From Physella acuta (taxonomy: Eukaryota; Mollusca; Gastropoda; Physidae): a stretch of DNA of 64,000 nucleotides. The notes beneath the pieces were generated by a model, which did not search any database, was not told the DNA's origin, and saw only the letters and a program-made list of their open reading frames with translations. The stretch is taken from assembly GCF_028476545.1 (NCBI RefSeq), contig NW_026731791.1, positions 38,501 to 102,500 on the forward strand. The letters are read 5' to 3'. A program made the translations under genes and the position numbers. Position 1 is the first letter of the stretch. The number at the start of each line of letters is the position of its first letter. Below are positions 35,371 to 47,243 of this stretch, one piece after another.

Positions 35371-37430
35371 CATTGAAATATACCTATAAACTATGTACTT
35401 GATTACAAATCAAAGTTTGATTAAACGATAAATCTCAAGAAAAGTGGATGCATGAAATTCATGCCACCATTGCAGTGATGCATAAATGTTATTGTATGAT
35501 GGTATTTCTAATCTAACTTCCAACCTACCCTTACACAGACAAAAGTTAATCTTCATTCTAAACTGCCATTAAACATAAATTAAAATGCTGCTCTTAAAAG
35601 AATACAACTGTATAGAATATTTAAGCATAGTGTTCACATATTTTTAATGCTGTGGTATTTCTTGAAGGAAATTCAGGTGTAAAATGGGAAGTAACACATT
35701 TCTGAAACTTCTTTTTATAAATAACCTTATTGTGTCCCTTGAAAAGTGATCCAGTGGATTTTAGGATACCCAGAAGACTTACCAATAATCCACATGGTAG
35801 ATTTTTAACAAACAATCTCTACCACGTGTCTACTTTAAATAACTAAGTATTTATAATAAACTAATGTTAACTATATAATTAAAGAAATAATTAAGTATAT
35901 AATTAAAAAGGAATTTTAACTTAATTATTCTTACCATCTTAAGCATTTTGTTTGAGTTAATTTGAAAAGAAAATTATTATCGACCTATTCTGTGGCTTAT
36001 TTCTTTGTTTAACAAAGTTAAAAGAAAAGGTCTCTAATTTTATGAACTGTCTAAAAACCTATTGAATATACGACTATTAAGTTTTTAAAACAATAAGTTA
36101 GTTAATTTAATTAGTTACAGACTTGTATCGAACACCTCTGAAATCAATAAATCAGTTTTTTCGATCAATCGCTATTCCATTGATATCGATAATATTTCTC
36201 ACGCTCTGAAGATACAATATAATAGAAATATGGATCGTTGAATATAATCAATACACGAACAGGACTGAGATTCGTTTCATCGTGTCAATTAAAATAACAA
36301 TGTGTGCCGCACAGCAGGGTGTGAACAGTTCCTCAATGTGCAATACGGTAATCATTAGGGGTGTGTGTTAATTATATTGGAAATGCCAACTTCTAGGCCT
36401 TTATTAATTAGAAAAGGTGTAAAAATTATTCATTTATTAATTCATATGTTTCAAATTAAAATACGTCTCCCCTCCCCCTCCCACCCTTTGATTCTTGCTT
36501 ATTTCTAATTATATTTTAAGGCGCAATGTATACAATTATTTTTCTTTGTTATACACAAAGATGAACGCATATATTATACAAACTCTGTACGTTTCTGTGT
36601 CATCTCTAAGCTGTCCCAAACACACTTTTGTAAAAAGTAATTTTTTTTTATTCAACCTTCTTACATGTGAAATAAAACAATGTAATAAAAGTTGTATGAC
36701 ATGCATATTTTATGGCAAGTAGACTATCATAAGATATCTCATTAACAGTTAGTTTTTTTTTTCGCAACGAAAAAATTAATAAAACACTTAGACTTAAGAT
36801 ATAGTAATTATTATGTACTTTCCAGCCGAAAAAAAAACAGCATTATGTACAGTATACAGTATAGACCTACAAATATTTTGTATAATATACTAATAAATAT
36901 GCATTTTGTGCAGTGTAGCAGTATAAAAAATATTTTCTATATTATATCAGTACAAAAACATTTGGTACATTGCTGCAGTTTGACCGTACCGTGTACTAGC
37001 AGTATAAAAATATACACTGTATACCAGCAGTATACCAGTATAATAAAACGTGTACCAGCAGTATTAAAACACCGAGGCGTGTTTACATTTAAGCAATCAA
37101 TGCCGAGACATGGAACACACACGAATGACATTAACTCACCCCTGTTAAATAGCCGTCTGCGCATGCATAATCTATAGCCACGCCCAGACAATGACGAATG
37201 GGTCATTACCCGAACTTTGACCTACCTTAGGAGGAGGGGGGCTACAGTACAGTGATATTTTATTTTACGTCAGAGACATACATTTTTTTTTTGCCTATTG
37301 ATGTTCTAGAGTTCTAGGTTCACTTTTTAATAAACAAACAACGGTTTAGTTGAGAAATAAGGGAATGATAGGTTTAAGATAGGTTTAAGAAAAGCGGTAC
37401 ATTGTCTAGTAAATACACTTTTTTTGGGTG
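35371..37430. other. No gene seen
   Basis: AT-rich unique DNA. Around 36845-37065 CAGTATAxx-type motifs recur irregularly. The short frames here (35621-35815, 36495-36722, 36845-37206) lack support. Confidence 0.45.
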
Positions 37431-37439
37431 AGGTATGGT

Positions 37440-37753
37440 CAGAGGCGTAGCGGGGGGGGGGGGGGGGCGGGGGTGCGGATCGCACCGGGTGACACCATTT
37501 AGGGGGGGGGGGGGTGACAACAAGGCAAAAAAAAGCAATATATAGAGAAAAACAAGGGGGGGGGGTGGAAATCGAAAGTTTGAGGGAGGGTGCAAATCGA
37601 AAACTTGAGGGGGGGGGGGGAGTGCAAAATCGAAAGTTTGAGGGAGGGGGGGTGCAAATCGAAAATTTGTCCCGGGGAAGGGTCGCTACGCCTCTGGAGG
37701 GGTGACACCATTAAGTGCCGCACCGGGTGACACCCGACCTCGCTACGCCACTG
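37440..37753. mobile_element. hAT-type MITE-2, full copy
   Basis: 314 bp from CAGAGGCGTAGCG to CGCTACGCCACTG with perfect 8-bp target duplications GGTATGGT (37432-37439 and 37754-37761). Inside are poly-G tracts and about four ~28-bp units (GGTGCAAATCGAAAGTTTGA). An extra inverted terminus-like CGCTACGCCTCTG lies internally at 37684-37696, so the copy may be composite. Confidence 0.85.
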
Positions 37754-38020
37754 GGTATGGTTGTGAAGGAAAATTTGAGATTTTCGCTTAACAATGGATA
37801 CAAGGTGCGACGGCTAAATATATTGTGTCCCAGAGGTTGAGATTATATAATAACAACAGTTCACTATCAACATAATACAAGAGAAATAACTGAGATAACT
37901 CAGTTGTTATTGACCTAATACAATTTCTTGAAGTTTTCTTGATAGAGGCTTAGATTAAAATGTAAACATATCGTGAGTTCAAACTGAGTTTAGATTACAC
38001 ACATAATTTCATTACGGAAC

Positions 38021-38245
38021 TGCGTGGTCAAATGGTAGAACTGTTGGCTGCTAACCCGAAGGTCTCGAGTTCGGATCTAGGTTTGGACATGTGGCTGTAG
38101 GACGTTCCTGAGTACACCCAGCTCTGATGAGTACCTGACTTACGTTAGGGAAAGTAAAGGCGTCATAGCATAGTGCAGACTACAACATCCCTTCATATAT
38201 TGAGGTTAAGAAATATGAAATCTAATTCATCTGGACACTAGATGA
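38021..38245 (+). mobile_element. SINE-1 copy, near full length
   Basis: Forward copy: tRNA-like head GTGGTCAAATGGTAGAACTG, B box GAGTTCGGATC, body GAGTACCTGACTTACGTTAG and CTTCATATATTGAGGTTAAG. Confidence 0.8.
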
Positions 38246-38259
38246 CTAGATCTAGATAT

Positions 38260-39385
38260 AATGAAAACATTCAGTCAACAGCTTCAATGATATGACCATA
38301 TAAACGTTTTTTTCTTAAAAAGTATAAACTTGGTTGAGATTTTTTTCACTACGCATCATCCGACACATTAAAATTTATACTACACAAACATTACATTCAT
38401 AATAAAAAACAATATAAGTAAAGTATAAATAAATTAAAGAGATAACCCATATTATTAAATAAATTAAAAAAAAAAGCACTTACAAAAAATAAATTGGTTC
38501 ACATAAAAATTCAGCTCTCTGAAAAATATATCCACAACGAAAAAAACAACAACTTGACAGCGAATATTCCCACTGATACTTGACTACTTGACATCAATAT
38601 CCAAGCCGAATTCTTCTCTGTCAACTAATTGTCCTCTACCTTTACAAGACCCGATAGAAAAATTAATTACACGAATTGACACATGCGTGTATCGCGACTA
38701 GCCACACATAATCAATTTGTATGACCTATTTATCGAACTGATTGCTAACCGGCATTAAGTCAATCAAATCCTGTCTACGTTTTTAACCTCATAACTCGAC
38801 TTACATTTTTTTTTTTAATTCGTAAGTTTTATTCAAGAAAGTGAAAATAATCCATTTAAATCCTAGTAACTGAATAAATCAAGTCATACTGATCTAAATC
38901 TCTAACATAACAACAGCTGGTTATCTCTGTTTGTATATCCCACTCTGACGTGTTCACCATTTGACCAGCTGGTAGGTCTGTGTGGTTATTTTTATCCCAC
39001 GAGAAATTCCCCATCTGTCTCGCAGCTGAATGTTATATTTTTTTTTTACCGATGTGTTTTTAATATTAGCCTCCCCTTGTCAACGGTTGCAAGCTATATT
39101 GCAGTACACACCTCCGTGTGCAAGCTATTGCAGGACACACCATACCAGCAGGTGAACGTGAGATCGATGGATGTGAAATTGTAGATCGATGAGTAATTTC
39201 CGAAGCGTCCGAAAATAGAGTGAATGATCGTTTGTAATTAATCCGATTGGATTATCCACTTAACTGAGTTAGAGGTTGATTTAGATTTAAGGCTGTCATT
39301 ACTGCGTTAACGGTTTTGTTTATTTTTAAGTCTGTTTGTCGGATCTCTGTTCTATTCCGTCGATATCAAGTTTTTAACGTCTGAG
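38260..39385. other. No gene seen
   Basis: AT-rich unique DNA without supported coding frames or named repeats. Confidence 0.45.
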
Positions 39386-39392
39386 TAGGCCC

Positions 39393-39628
39393 CAGAGTTT
39401 CTTCCAGGCATCTCGTAGGGGCGGGGGGGGGGGGGGGGGGGGGGCGGGGGGCTCCACCCCCCTAAGAAAATCTACCGCCCCCCGAACGAAATTGAATTCA
39501 TATAGTAAAAATATACTTTTACTAGTGATCGCCTCCCCCCCCCCCGCAAAATGTTGACCGCCCCCCCCCCCCCCCGAAAATATCAAGTGCCCCCCCACCC
39601 CGGAGAAAAAAGTCTGCAAGAAACACTG
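39393..39628. mobile_element. MITE-1 copy 3
   Basis: 236 bp from CAGAGTTTCTTCCAGGCATC to GCAAGAAACACTG, with perfect 8-bp target duplications GTAGGCCC (39385-39392 and 39629-39636). Contains poly-G (39421-39444) and poly-C (39537-39545, 39560-39575) tracts. Confidence 0.9.
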
Positions 39629-39837
39629 GTAGGCCCTATTTCTGGGTAACCGCTACTAATACTCGTCGTAGATTTATGAGGGTACTTAAATCTCTTCTCA
39701 TTCCCTGCTAAGGGATTGGTTTACATTTCTATGAAACAAGTCCTTAGTTGTATGTCGAGTTGAAGGATTAGAGCAACAACGAATAAAAAGACATTTCTTT
39801 TCTATCTGTCGAATTAGTAAAAAGTTAAAATTCCCTT

Positions 39838-40010
39838 TTCAAATCTGACGGTCCATTGACCTTCTGTGAAGTGATAGTATGTTCATCATTATGCCCAGGT
39901 GACTTTACTTTACCTAACGTACTTAGAGACCTTCTATTGATTTGGACCGGGATTCGAACTCGAGACTTTCGGGTTAGCAGTCTAGCACTGTACCGCTAGT
40001 CCTGGCCCTC
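39838..40010 (-). mobile_element. SINE-1 copy
   Basis: Reverse copy starting CAAATCTGACGGTCCATTGA, with GGATTCGAACTCGAGAC (B-box complement) at about 39951 and head complement TCTAGCACTGTACCGCTAGT. Confidence 0.8.
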
Positions 40011-40150
40011 CCACCACTGTCGAATTCAAACTATCTGTAATCAAACGTACCATTTCCACTTCGACACACACGCAATTTATTTAGTAAAGAGAAAACTGTG
40101 ACACTGCCAATTATTCAAACAAATCAATAGGAATCAAATAGTCATGAATG

Positions 40151-40290
40151 ATGGGGCAGCGTGGTCGAATGGTAGAGCTTACGACTGCAAACCCGAAAGT
40201 CTCGAGTTCGGATCCCAGACTTGATGCTAAAGGACGTGGTCGAGCCCACGCAGCTCTGATGGGTACCTGACTCACGTTAGGGAAACAAAG
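40151..40290 (+). mobile_element. SINE-1 copy, 5' half
   Basis: Forward head ATGGGGCAGCGTGGTCGAAT, B box GAGTTCGGATCCC, body to CTGACTCACGTTAGGGAAA; its 3' part is missing and a MITE-1 copy follows 16 bp later. Confidence 0.8.
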
Positions 40291-40306
40291 ACCATACAGT
40301 TCAAAT

Positions 40307-40507
40307 CAGAGTTTCTTCCAGGCATCTCTTCGGGGGGGCAAAGCCCCCCCGAAAATTTTTTACCGCCCCCCCGAACGAAATGAAATTTATATAATTTATA
40401 TAGAAAATATATACTTTTAACAGTGTCCGCCCCCCCGAAGAAAGTTTACCGCGCCCCCGAAGATTTCAAGTGCCCCCCCCGGAGAAAAAAGTCTGGAAGA
40501 AACACTG
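40307..40507. mobile_element. MITE-1 copy 4, best preserved
   Basis: 201 bp from CAGAGTTTCTTCCAGGCATC to CTGGAAGAAACACTG; perfect 8-bp target duplications GTTCAAAT (40299-40306 and 40508-40515). The internal C/G tracts are only 6-8 nt long here, shorter than in the other copies. Confidence 0.92.
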
Positions 40508-40806
40508 GTTCAAATTGGGGTCCATTTTTTTTCTCATAAGGATATACACACGACTAATTAACTATTGCCAGATGATAAAACAAGGAACCAAATAGACCGT
40601 ATCAATGTTCCCAGAAAGTGGAGCAAAAGTTCACTTGGTGCAGCCCTGTGGTGACGTCTTCAAAAACAAAACTAAAACCCTTTCAGGGTCAGTATGGTAA
40701 ACCACACTTCAAGTTCAACACCACATACATAACGAGCCCAACAATTAAAGAGGGTTTTAACTGCGTGTTAAGAAATGCGTATGAAGGACTCTCCAGTGTG
40801 GTAGAA

Positions 40807-41022
40807 AGTGAAGTAAGGAAAGTCCCCTTTCAAACCTGACGGTCTATAAAGCAAGTGAAGTAGAGTTCACTTGTTTCTGTGACATATGAAGAGATAGTGT
40901 GATCAGCACTATGCCCAGCAGTCTTTACTTTCCCTAACGTGTTGGGTGGACTCAGGGACGGTCTACTGACTTGAACCCGGATTCGAACTCGAGACTCTAC
41001 TAGTAGACCACTCCGTCCCTCG
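40807..41022 (-). mobile_element. SINE-1 copy with target duplication
   Basis: Reverse copy, 216 bp, flanked by a perfect 11-bp direct repeat GTGTGGTAGAA (40796-40806 and 41023-41033). Body, B-box complement (ATTCGAACTCGAGAC) and head complement are all visible. Confidence 0.88.
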
Positions 41023-41112
41023 GTGTGGTAGAAGAAACTGTAAAAGAATAAGACCGTACCGAAAGTGACAAATAAACTGGATCACACTAGTGACTTAAGC
41101 TAATATGGATGC

Positions 41113-41178
41113 TAGACAGTGGCGTCGCTAGGTCGGGTGTCACCCAGTGCGGCAACCACATAGTGCCACCTCCCTTAA
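41113..41178. mobile_element. MITE-2 related fragment
   Basis: CAGTGGCGTCGCTAGGTCGG then GTGTCACCCAGTGCGG matches the terminus of MITE-2; the rest is missing. The Helitron end at 41192 follows directly. Confidence 0.6.
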
Positions 41179-41191
41179 AAATATATATATA

Positions 41192-43371
41192 CTAGCGTAC
41201 CCGACCCCCGCGCGTTGCCGCGGGGATAGAAGAAAGTTTGACGAAATATATTAGGATTTCACCAACGCGTTATCAATTATAATTATATGTTCTTCGACGC
41301 GTGACCTTCTTTTCTAAAAATGAGTTATTTAAATGTAAACAATGCCTGTTCTTATATCATAAATATCAGGACACGGGTTTACCTACACTACCGCATGAAA
41401 ACCTTGAGTGTACATTAATCACTCACCGAAATAATATGGTAGAACACACTTCGGTGACCGCGTCTGTGTCAGAGAGAGTGGCGCTCTCGGGCCCCCATCC
41501 CCCAATTACACTACCGGTACCGTATAGGCGCGGCGTACGACCCCTGGCTCCTTAAAACTAACAGGCGCCATCGGCCAAATAGCATCATGTTAATAATGAT
41601 GCAGATTTCGTCATTCGCTAAAGTGACACAAATGAACAGGATTTTTTTCTTTAACATGTAAAAAAATTATTTGACGTGTTTTAAATATCAGTGTGACTGA
41701 TGCAATATGCTAGCGTTACTAATGGTCTATTATTAGATGCTTGATCTCAATTTCTGACTGGATTGTCTAATAATAGATGCTTATTGCATCATTCGCAAAG
41801 TGACGAAACTCTACAGTAGGCTCCTCATATTCAAAAAGTTATTTTTTCATCTTTGGCAAGGTGACGAAACTGTACAGAAGGATTTCCTCTCGTTACAAAG
41901 TTATTTTAAGAAGCCTGTTTTAGTTTTACCGCTGAATATAGTAGTACCCCTTACTCGCTATGCAGGACGCTCGATTAACGGTGCCAAGTGCCAACATCGT
42001 CGCTCTAAAACTCTGGGCGCCAAACCGTGTATTGACGAAAGTTGTACCCTGTATGGCGCTGCCCATAAGAAATTTTAGTTTTCTTTTTCGCAGGAATATT
42101 CTCGGGAGTATTCTCATCTACTCCCTAAAGTTTCATGGCACTCGGATGAACCGCATCCGAGTTTTTTTTTGTATAGAGAAAAAAAATCCCCCCCCCCCCC
42201 CGCGGGCGCCGCCCTTGCAATATTAAACAATATTTTTTTTTGCAGAACCCTACCATTGAGTGATATAATCATCTCCCCAAAGTTTCATGGTACACGGATG
42301 AACGGTGTGAAACCGAAATAGACTTTTATTTTTATAAACCGTATATAGAGAAAAATCGCAGCCTCCCGTGGCGCCACCCTTGCGAAATTAAAAAAGGATT
42401 TTTTTTTTACAGTACCCTTCCCTGCATTGTTCTAATCAACTCCCCCGAAGTCTTATGGCTATCGGATAACGGTGTCACACCAAAATCGACTTTTATTTTT
42501 ATATACCGTATATAGAGAAAAATCGCACCCTCCCGTGGCGCCGCCCTTGCGAAATTAAAAGTTATTTTTTTACAGAACCCTTCCCTAGAGTGGTATAATG
42601 AACTCCTCAAAGTTTCATGCCTATCGTGTGAACGATGTCACTGTAATTCACTTTTATAATTTTTATATACCGTATATAGAGAAAAATCGCACCCTCCCGT
42701 GGCGCCGCTCTTGCGATATTAAAAATGATTTTTTACAGAACCCTTCCCTAAATTGCTCTAATCAACTCCCCAACGTTTGACGGCGATTGGATGAACAGTG
42801 TGAATCTGCAATCGACTCTTATTTTTTATATACCGTTTATAGAGAGAAAACAAATCGCGCCCTACCGGAGCGCCACCCCTGCGAATTTGAAAATGTATTT
42901 TAAGCAGAAACCTCCTCAGGAACATTCTCAACATATTCCCAAAGTTTGATGGCGATCGTGTGAACGGTGTCACTGCAATTCACTTTTATTATTTTTATAT
43001 ACCATATATAGAGGAAAATCGCACCCTCCAGTGGCGCCACCCTTGCGAAATTAAAAATTATTTTTTTACAGAACCCTTCCTTAGAGTGTTATTATGAACT
43101 CCCCAAAGTCTAATGGCTATCAGATGAACGATGTCAAACCAAAATTGACTTTTTATTTTTATATACCGTATATAGAGAAAAACAAATCGCGCCCTGCCGG
43201 GGCGCCACCCCAGCGAATTTGAAAATTTTTTTTCCGCAGAAACCTCCCCAGGAATATTCTCAACAACTTCCCAAAGTTTCACGGCGATGTGATGAGAGGT
43301 GTAGTAATGCATAAAGGACAAGCACACACACACACAAACACACATACATTGCTTTATATATATATATATAT
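41192..43371 (-). mobile_element. Helitron H1 (non-autonomous)
   Basis: Read on the - strand, its 3' end is CTAG (41192-41195) preceded by a textbook hairpin: CCCCGCG, loop GCAACG, CGCGGGG, then GTCGGGTACG. It inserts between A and T. The 5' end (TC...) is lost in a TA run at 43355-43371 where Helitron H2 abuts it; the adjoining TATATATATAAAGCAATG matches the usual 5' border style. The half at 42060-43300 is a tandem repeat. No Rep/helicase coding is seen, so it is non-autonomous. Confidence 0.75.
42060..43300. repeat. ~165-bp tandem repeat inside Helitron H1, seven units
   Basis: Each unit has AAAGTTTCATGGC-GATCGGATGAACGGTGT, TTTTATATACCGTATATAGAG, and CCTCCCGTGGCGCCACCCTT. Anchors fall at about 42195, 42362, 42530, 42693, 42861, 43025 and 43192. 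Confidence 0.9.
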
Positions 43372-43372
43372 A

Positions 43373-44660
<1,288 letters not shown>

Positions 44661-45038
44661 TACGTAGATATATATATAGTTGCAATTGGTGTCACCCCCT
44701 CCGCGGTCGTTGATTGATTTGACGGAATCGTCAATTTGTACTTTAAAGTTGTTTTTTTAAAACTTTAATTAATAATTAATTAAAATGCATAAAGCAATTT
44801 TCTTCTGTATATTTTGCAACCTTGCCTTGATGTCACCGACTTTTGACCGACCTGTTATTTATGAAGCTATAATTATATCAGAAATTGAAACTAAGAAATT
44901 CAAAACGGACAAATAGCACTCAAACAAATTATGTGTTTTTGTAACATGTTTTAATTAAAAAAAAAACAAAAAAACTAAGAATTATTTCTTTCAAATTTCG
45001 AAAAAAAACCAGTAATGTGTATTCTATGTTCGTATTTA

Positions 45039-45039
<1 letters not shown>

Positions 45040-45132
<93 letters not shown>

Positions 45133-45182
45133 GCCCAAACAATATTTTTGCGGGGTGGCCCTTTTTTTCTAATTCCGCCACT
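45040..45182 (-). mobile_element. hAT-like CAGTGGCGGAA fragment with (TA)n, second copy
   Basis: About 90 bp of TA, then GGGCCCAAACAATATTTTTG and GGGTGGCC, ending CTAATTCCGCCACTG at 45182: the reverse of 22441-22612. TAATTAGT follows it and TATTTAGT precedes the TA run, a possible 7/8 target duplication. Confidence 0.6.
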
Positions 45183-45869
45183 GTAATTAGTACGTGGGTC
45201 AAGACATGAAGACAATGCATCGTGACATTCCATTTGATTTAATTGGTGGCCTAATTAATTTTTTAATGAATTAATTAAAATTTGGACCGTATTAGTCCGT
45301 CACGGCCTTGTTGTAGCGGGAGGGCTCTACGACAAAAGCGCGTCTTCACGTTCATTAGGCGCGCGCTGGTTTTTAGTCGGGTCAGCAGTCTCGTTCTTTA
45401 CCACTAGACAACGCCATCCCATAATATTTTACTGAAACTTTAGCTATAAACTTGACAATGGTTTTTAGTCATGTAACTATTGTATATAAAACATGTAAAG
45501 TACTGAAAAAAAAATTCATAAAAAAAGTTTTAATAACAAGCTTTTATGTGATAATGCACTAAAAAGTAGAAAATAAATTACACTACTATTTAAATTTAAA
45601 TGACTATAAAGAAAAGCGTTGGTCTCTTCCTAAATATTAGACACTTCTATTTAAATTACTATAAAGAAAAGCGTGGATACCTTTACTAATATTTAAGAAG
45701 AGACCCACGCTTTTCTTTATAGTAATTTAAATAGTAGTGTCTAATATTTAGGAAGAGACCCACGCTTTTCATTATAGTTATTTAAATAGTAGTGTATACT
45801 TTATTTTCTACTTTTTAGTGCATTATTACAGAAAAGCTTGTTATTAAAACGTTTTTTATGAATTTATTT
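45183..45869. mobile_element. Repeat R, inverted pair (foldback)
   Basis: 45183-45640 is repeat R in reverse orientation and 45705-45869 is its start again in forward orientation. 45512-45676 and 45705-45869 form ~165-bp arms with a 28-nt spacer. Each arm includes ~64-bp subunits ending in ACGCTTTTCTTTATAGTAAT and AAATAGTAGTGTCTAATATT. A tRNA-like SINE head (complement of GGGATGGCGTTGTCTAGTGG) sits at 45383-45422. Confidence 0.75.
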
Positions 45870-46317
45870 TCCTTATAGCTTTTTTGGTTAGCTGAGAGTT
45901 TCCAGTCTATTTCTCAGCTTTGCTTACAATACTTCTATAATCGCGATGACACAGAATTTTAATTTATTTTTCCCAAATAAATGTAGATACGTCGTAGTAA
46001 AGGAACATGCAACAGCAACACTGGTTACAAATAGCGTTCCTATTAAAACCAGTCCAATATTTAATAACGATAACAGTTTTACATATTTAACCCAGAAATA
46101 AATATAAATTCAAAAGTATAATGATAATAAAATTCAAGCAATAACAATAATACTTTTGTGTAAGTAAATTAGTAAAATATATCTGCCTTTTTAAATTTTG
46201 TAACAATTTAATTTCTCTACATACTAATGAATTTTAGCAACATTGTTATTGGTTGTTTCCCTTATTAGAGATTTTAAATAGGAAGAAACTAATGAAAATT
46301 ACTACCCCTATTCTTGA
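45870..46317. other. No gene seen
   Basis: AT-rich unique DNA. Confidence 0.45.
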
Positions 46318-46518
46318 CGGTGTTTCTTACAACCTTTTTTTTCCGGGGGTGGTTGGGTGGGGGATGGGGTAAGGGAAGATATTTTCGGGTGGGGTCGCGA
46401 CTAAATTTTCCGAGAGGGGGGGGACACTAATAAAAGTATATGTTCTCTATATAAAACCATTTCGTTCAGGGGGGGGGGGTTCCTCCGTGGGGAGGGGCGG
46501 AGCCTGGAAGAAACTATG
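46318..46518. mobile_element. MITE-1 copy 5, opposite orientation
   Basis: 201 bp from CGGTGTTTCTTAC to CTGGAAGAAACTATG. Internal blocks match copy 4 in reverse (ACTAATAAAAGTATATGTTC, AACCATTTCGTTC). Flanking 8-mers ATTCTTGA and ATTATGAA agree at only 5 of 8 positions, so it is older. Confidence 0.75.
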
Positions 46519-46528
46519 ATTATGAATG

Positions 46529-46530
<2 letters not shown>

Positions 46531-46602
<72 letters not shown>
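46531..46602. repeat. (TA)n microsatellite
   Basis: About 35 TA dinucleotides between MITE-1 copy 5 and a LINE fragment. Confidence 0.95.
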
Positions 46603-46605
<3 letters not shown>

Positions 46606-46609
46606 TATA

Positions 46610-46890
46610 TAGTCTGCATTTGGACTTGCATGAGATTTTCTTCGATCGCCATGTTTTTTCCATCGTTGCAAAGGCTTGTTGGACTTTAACGATGCGTAGT
46701 TTAATTTCATCGATGTAGTCTTACTTCCACTCCTTTTGTTGCTTATTTTAAAAGGTATATTTTGCTTCAAAAATTTGGTTCTGTTTATGTTTATTTTGAG
46801 TCCAACTCCAACTGCAAAAGAAATAAGTCTTTTTAGGGTTTCTATAGAGTAGAGGTATTTGCCTGAGAAACCCTGGTCTTCAATGCTAGT
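46610..46890 (-). pseudogene. LINE reverse transcriptase thumb region, decayed
   Basis: On the - strand two frames carry recognisable pieces in order: VGVGLKINI (the usual AGLKIN block) and then KVQQAFATMEKTWRSKKIS, matching the RIGKARAAF..L..IWRSK..S block of CR1/RTE-type LINEs. A frame change separates them and the end is cut at the TA run. Confidence 0.7.
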
Positions 46891-46946
46891 TGTTCGTGTC
46901 CATCAGATGCATCTCGCATTGTCTAAAGTTTGTAATAACAGCCATT

Positions 46947-47233
46947 CTTCTTCTTCTTCGTTCTTAATTGAGAATATGGTGGAGGATTCAGACAACAAGT
47001 CCAAATTCGTGAACAAACCAGACTGTGGTCTCCAGTTTGGCAGGTGTCCCATATAATTTTTCCCTGAGTGGGGTGGCCAGGGGCCAGTGTCTGTCTCGTG
47101 CCTGGCTATACAAAGAGCATTCCTGAAGGACGTGCTCCGTATTTTCCGGGGCCTTGCCACAAGGGCACATTTTGCCACACCCAACCTTTAGTTTTTTATG
47201 CTTGTGTTGATTTAGTCTGTTATGGCCTGTTCG
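46947..47233 (-). mobile_element. Nimbus/I-type LINE, 5'-truncated 3' end
   Basis: On the - strand it begins RTGHNRLNQHKHKKLK, then CPCGKAPENTEHVLQEC, the Cys/His-rich tail after the RNase H domain of I/Nimbus LINEs, and ends in (GAA)n. A perfect 10-bp target duplication AACAGCCATT flanks it (46937-46946 and 47234-47243). A paralogous empty site is at about 48210-48235 in the same array. The 287-bp length is typical of 5' truncation on insertion. Confidence 0.85.
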
Positions 47234-47243
47234 AACAGCCATT

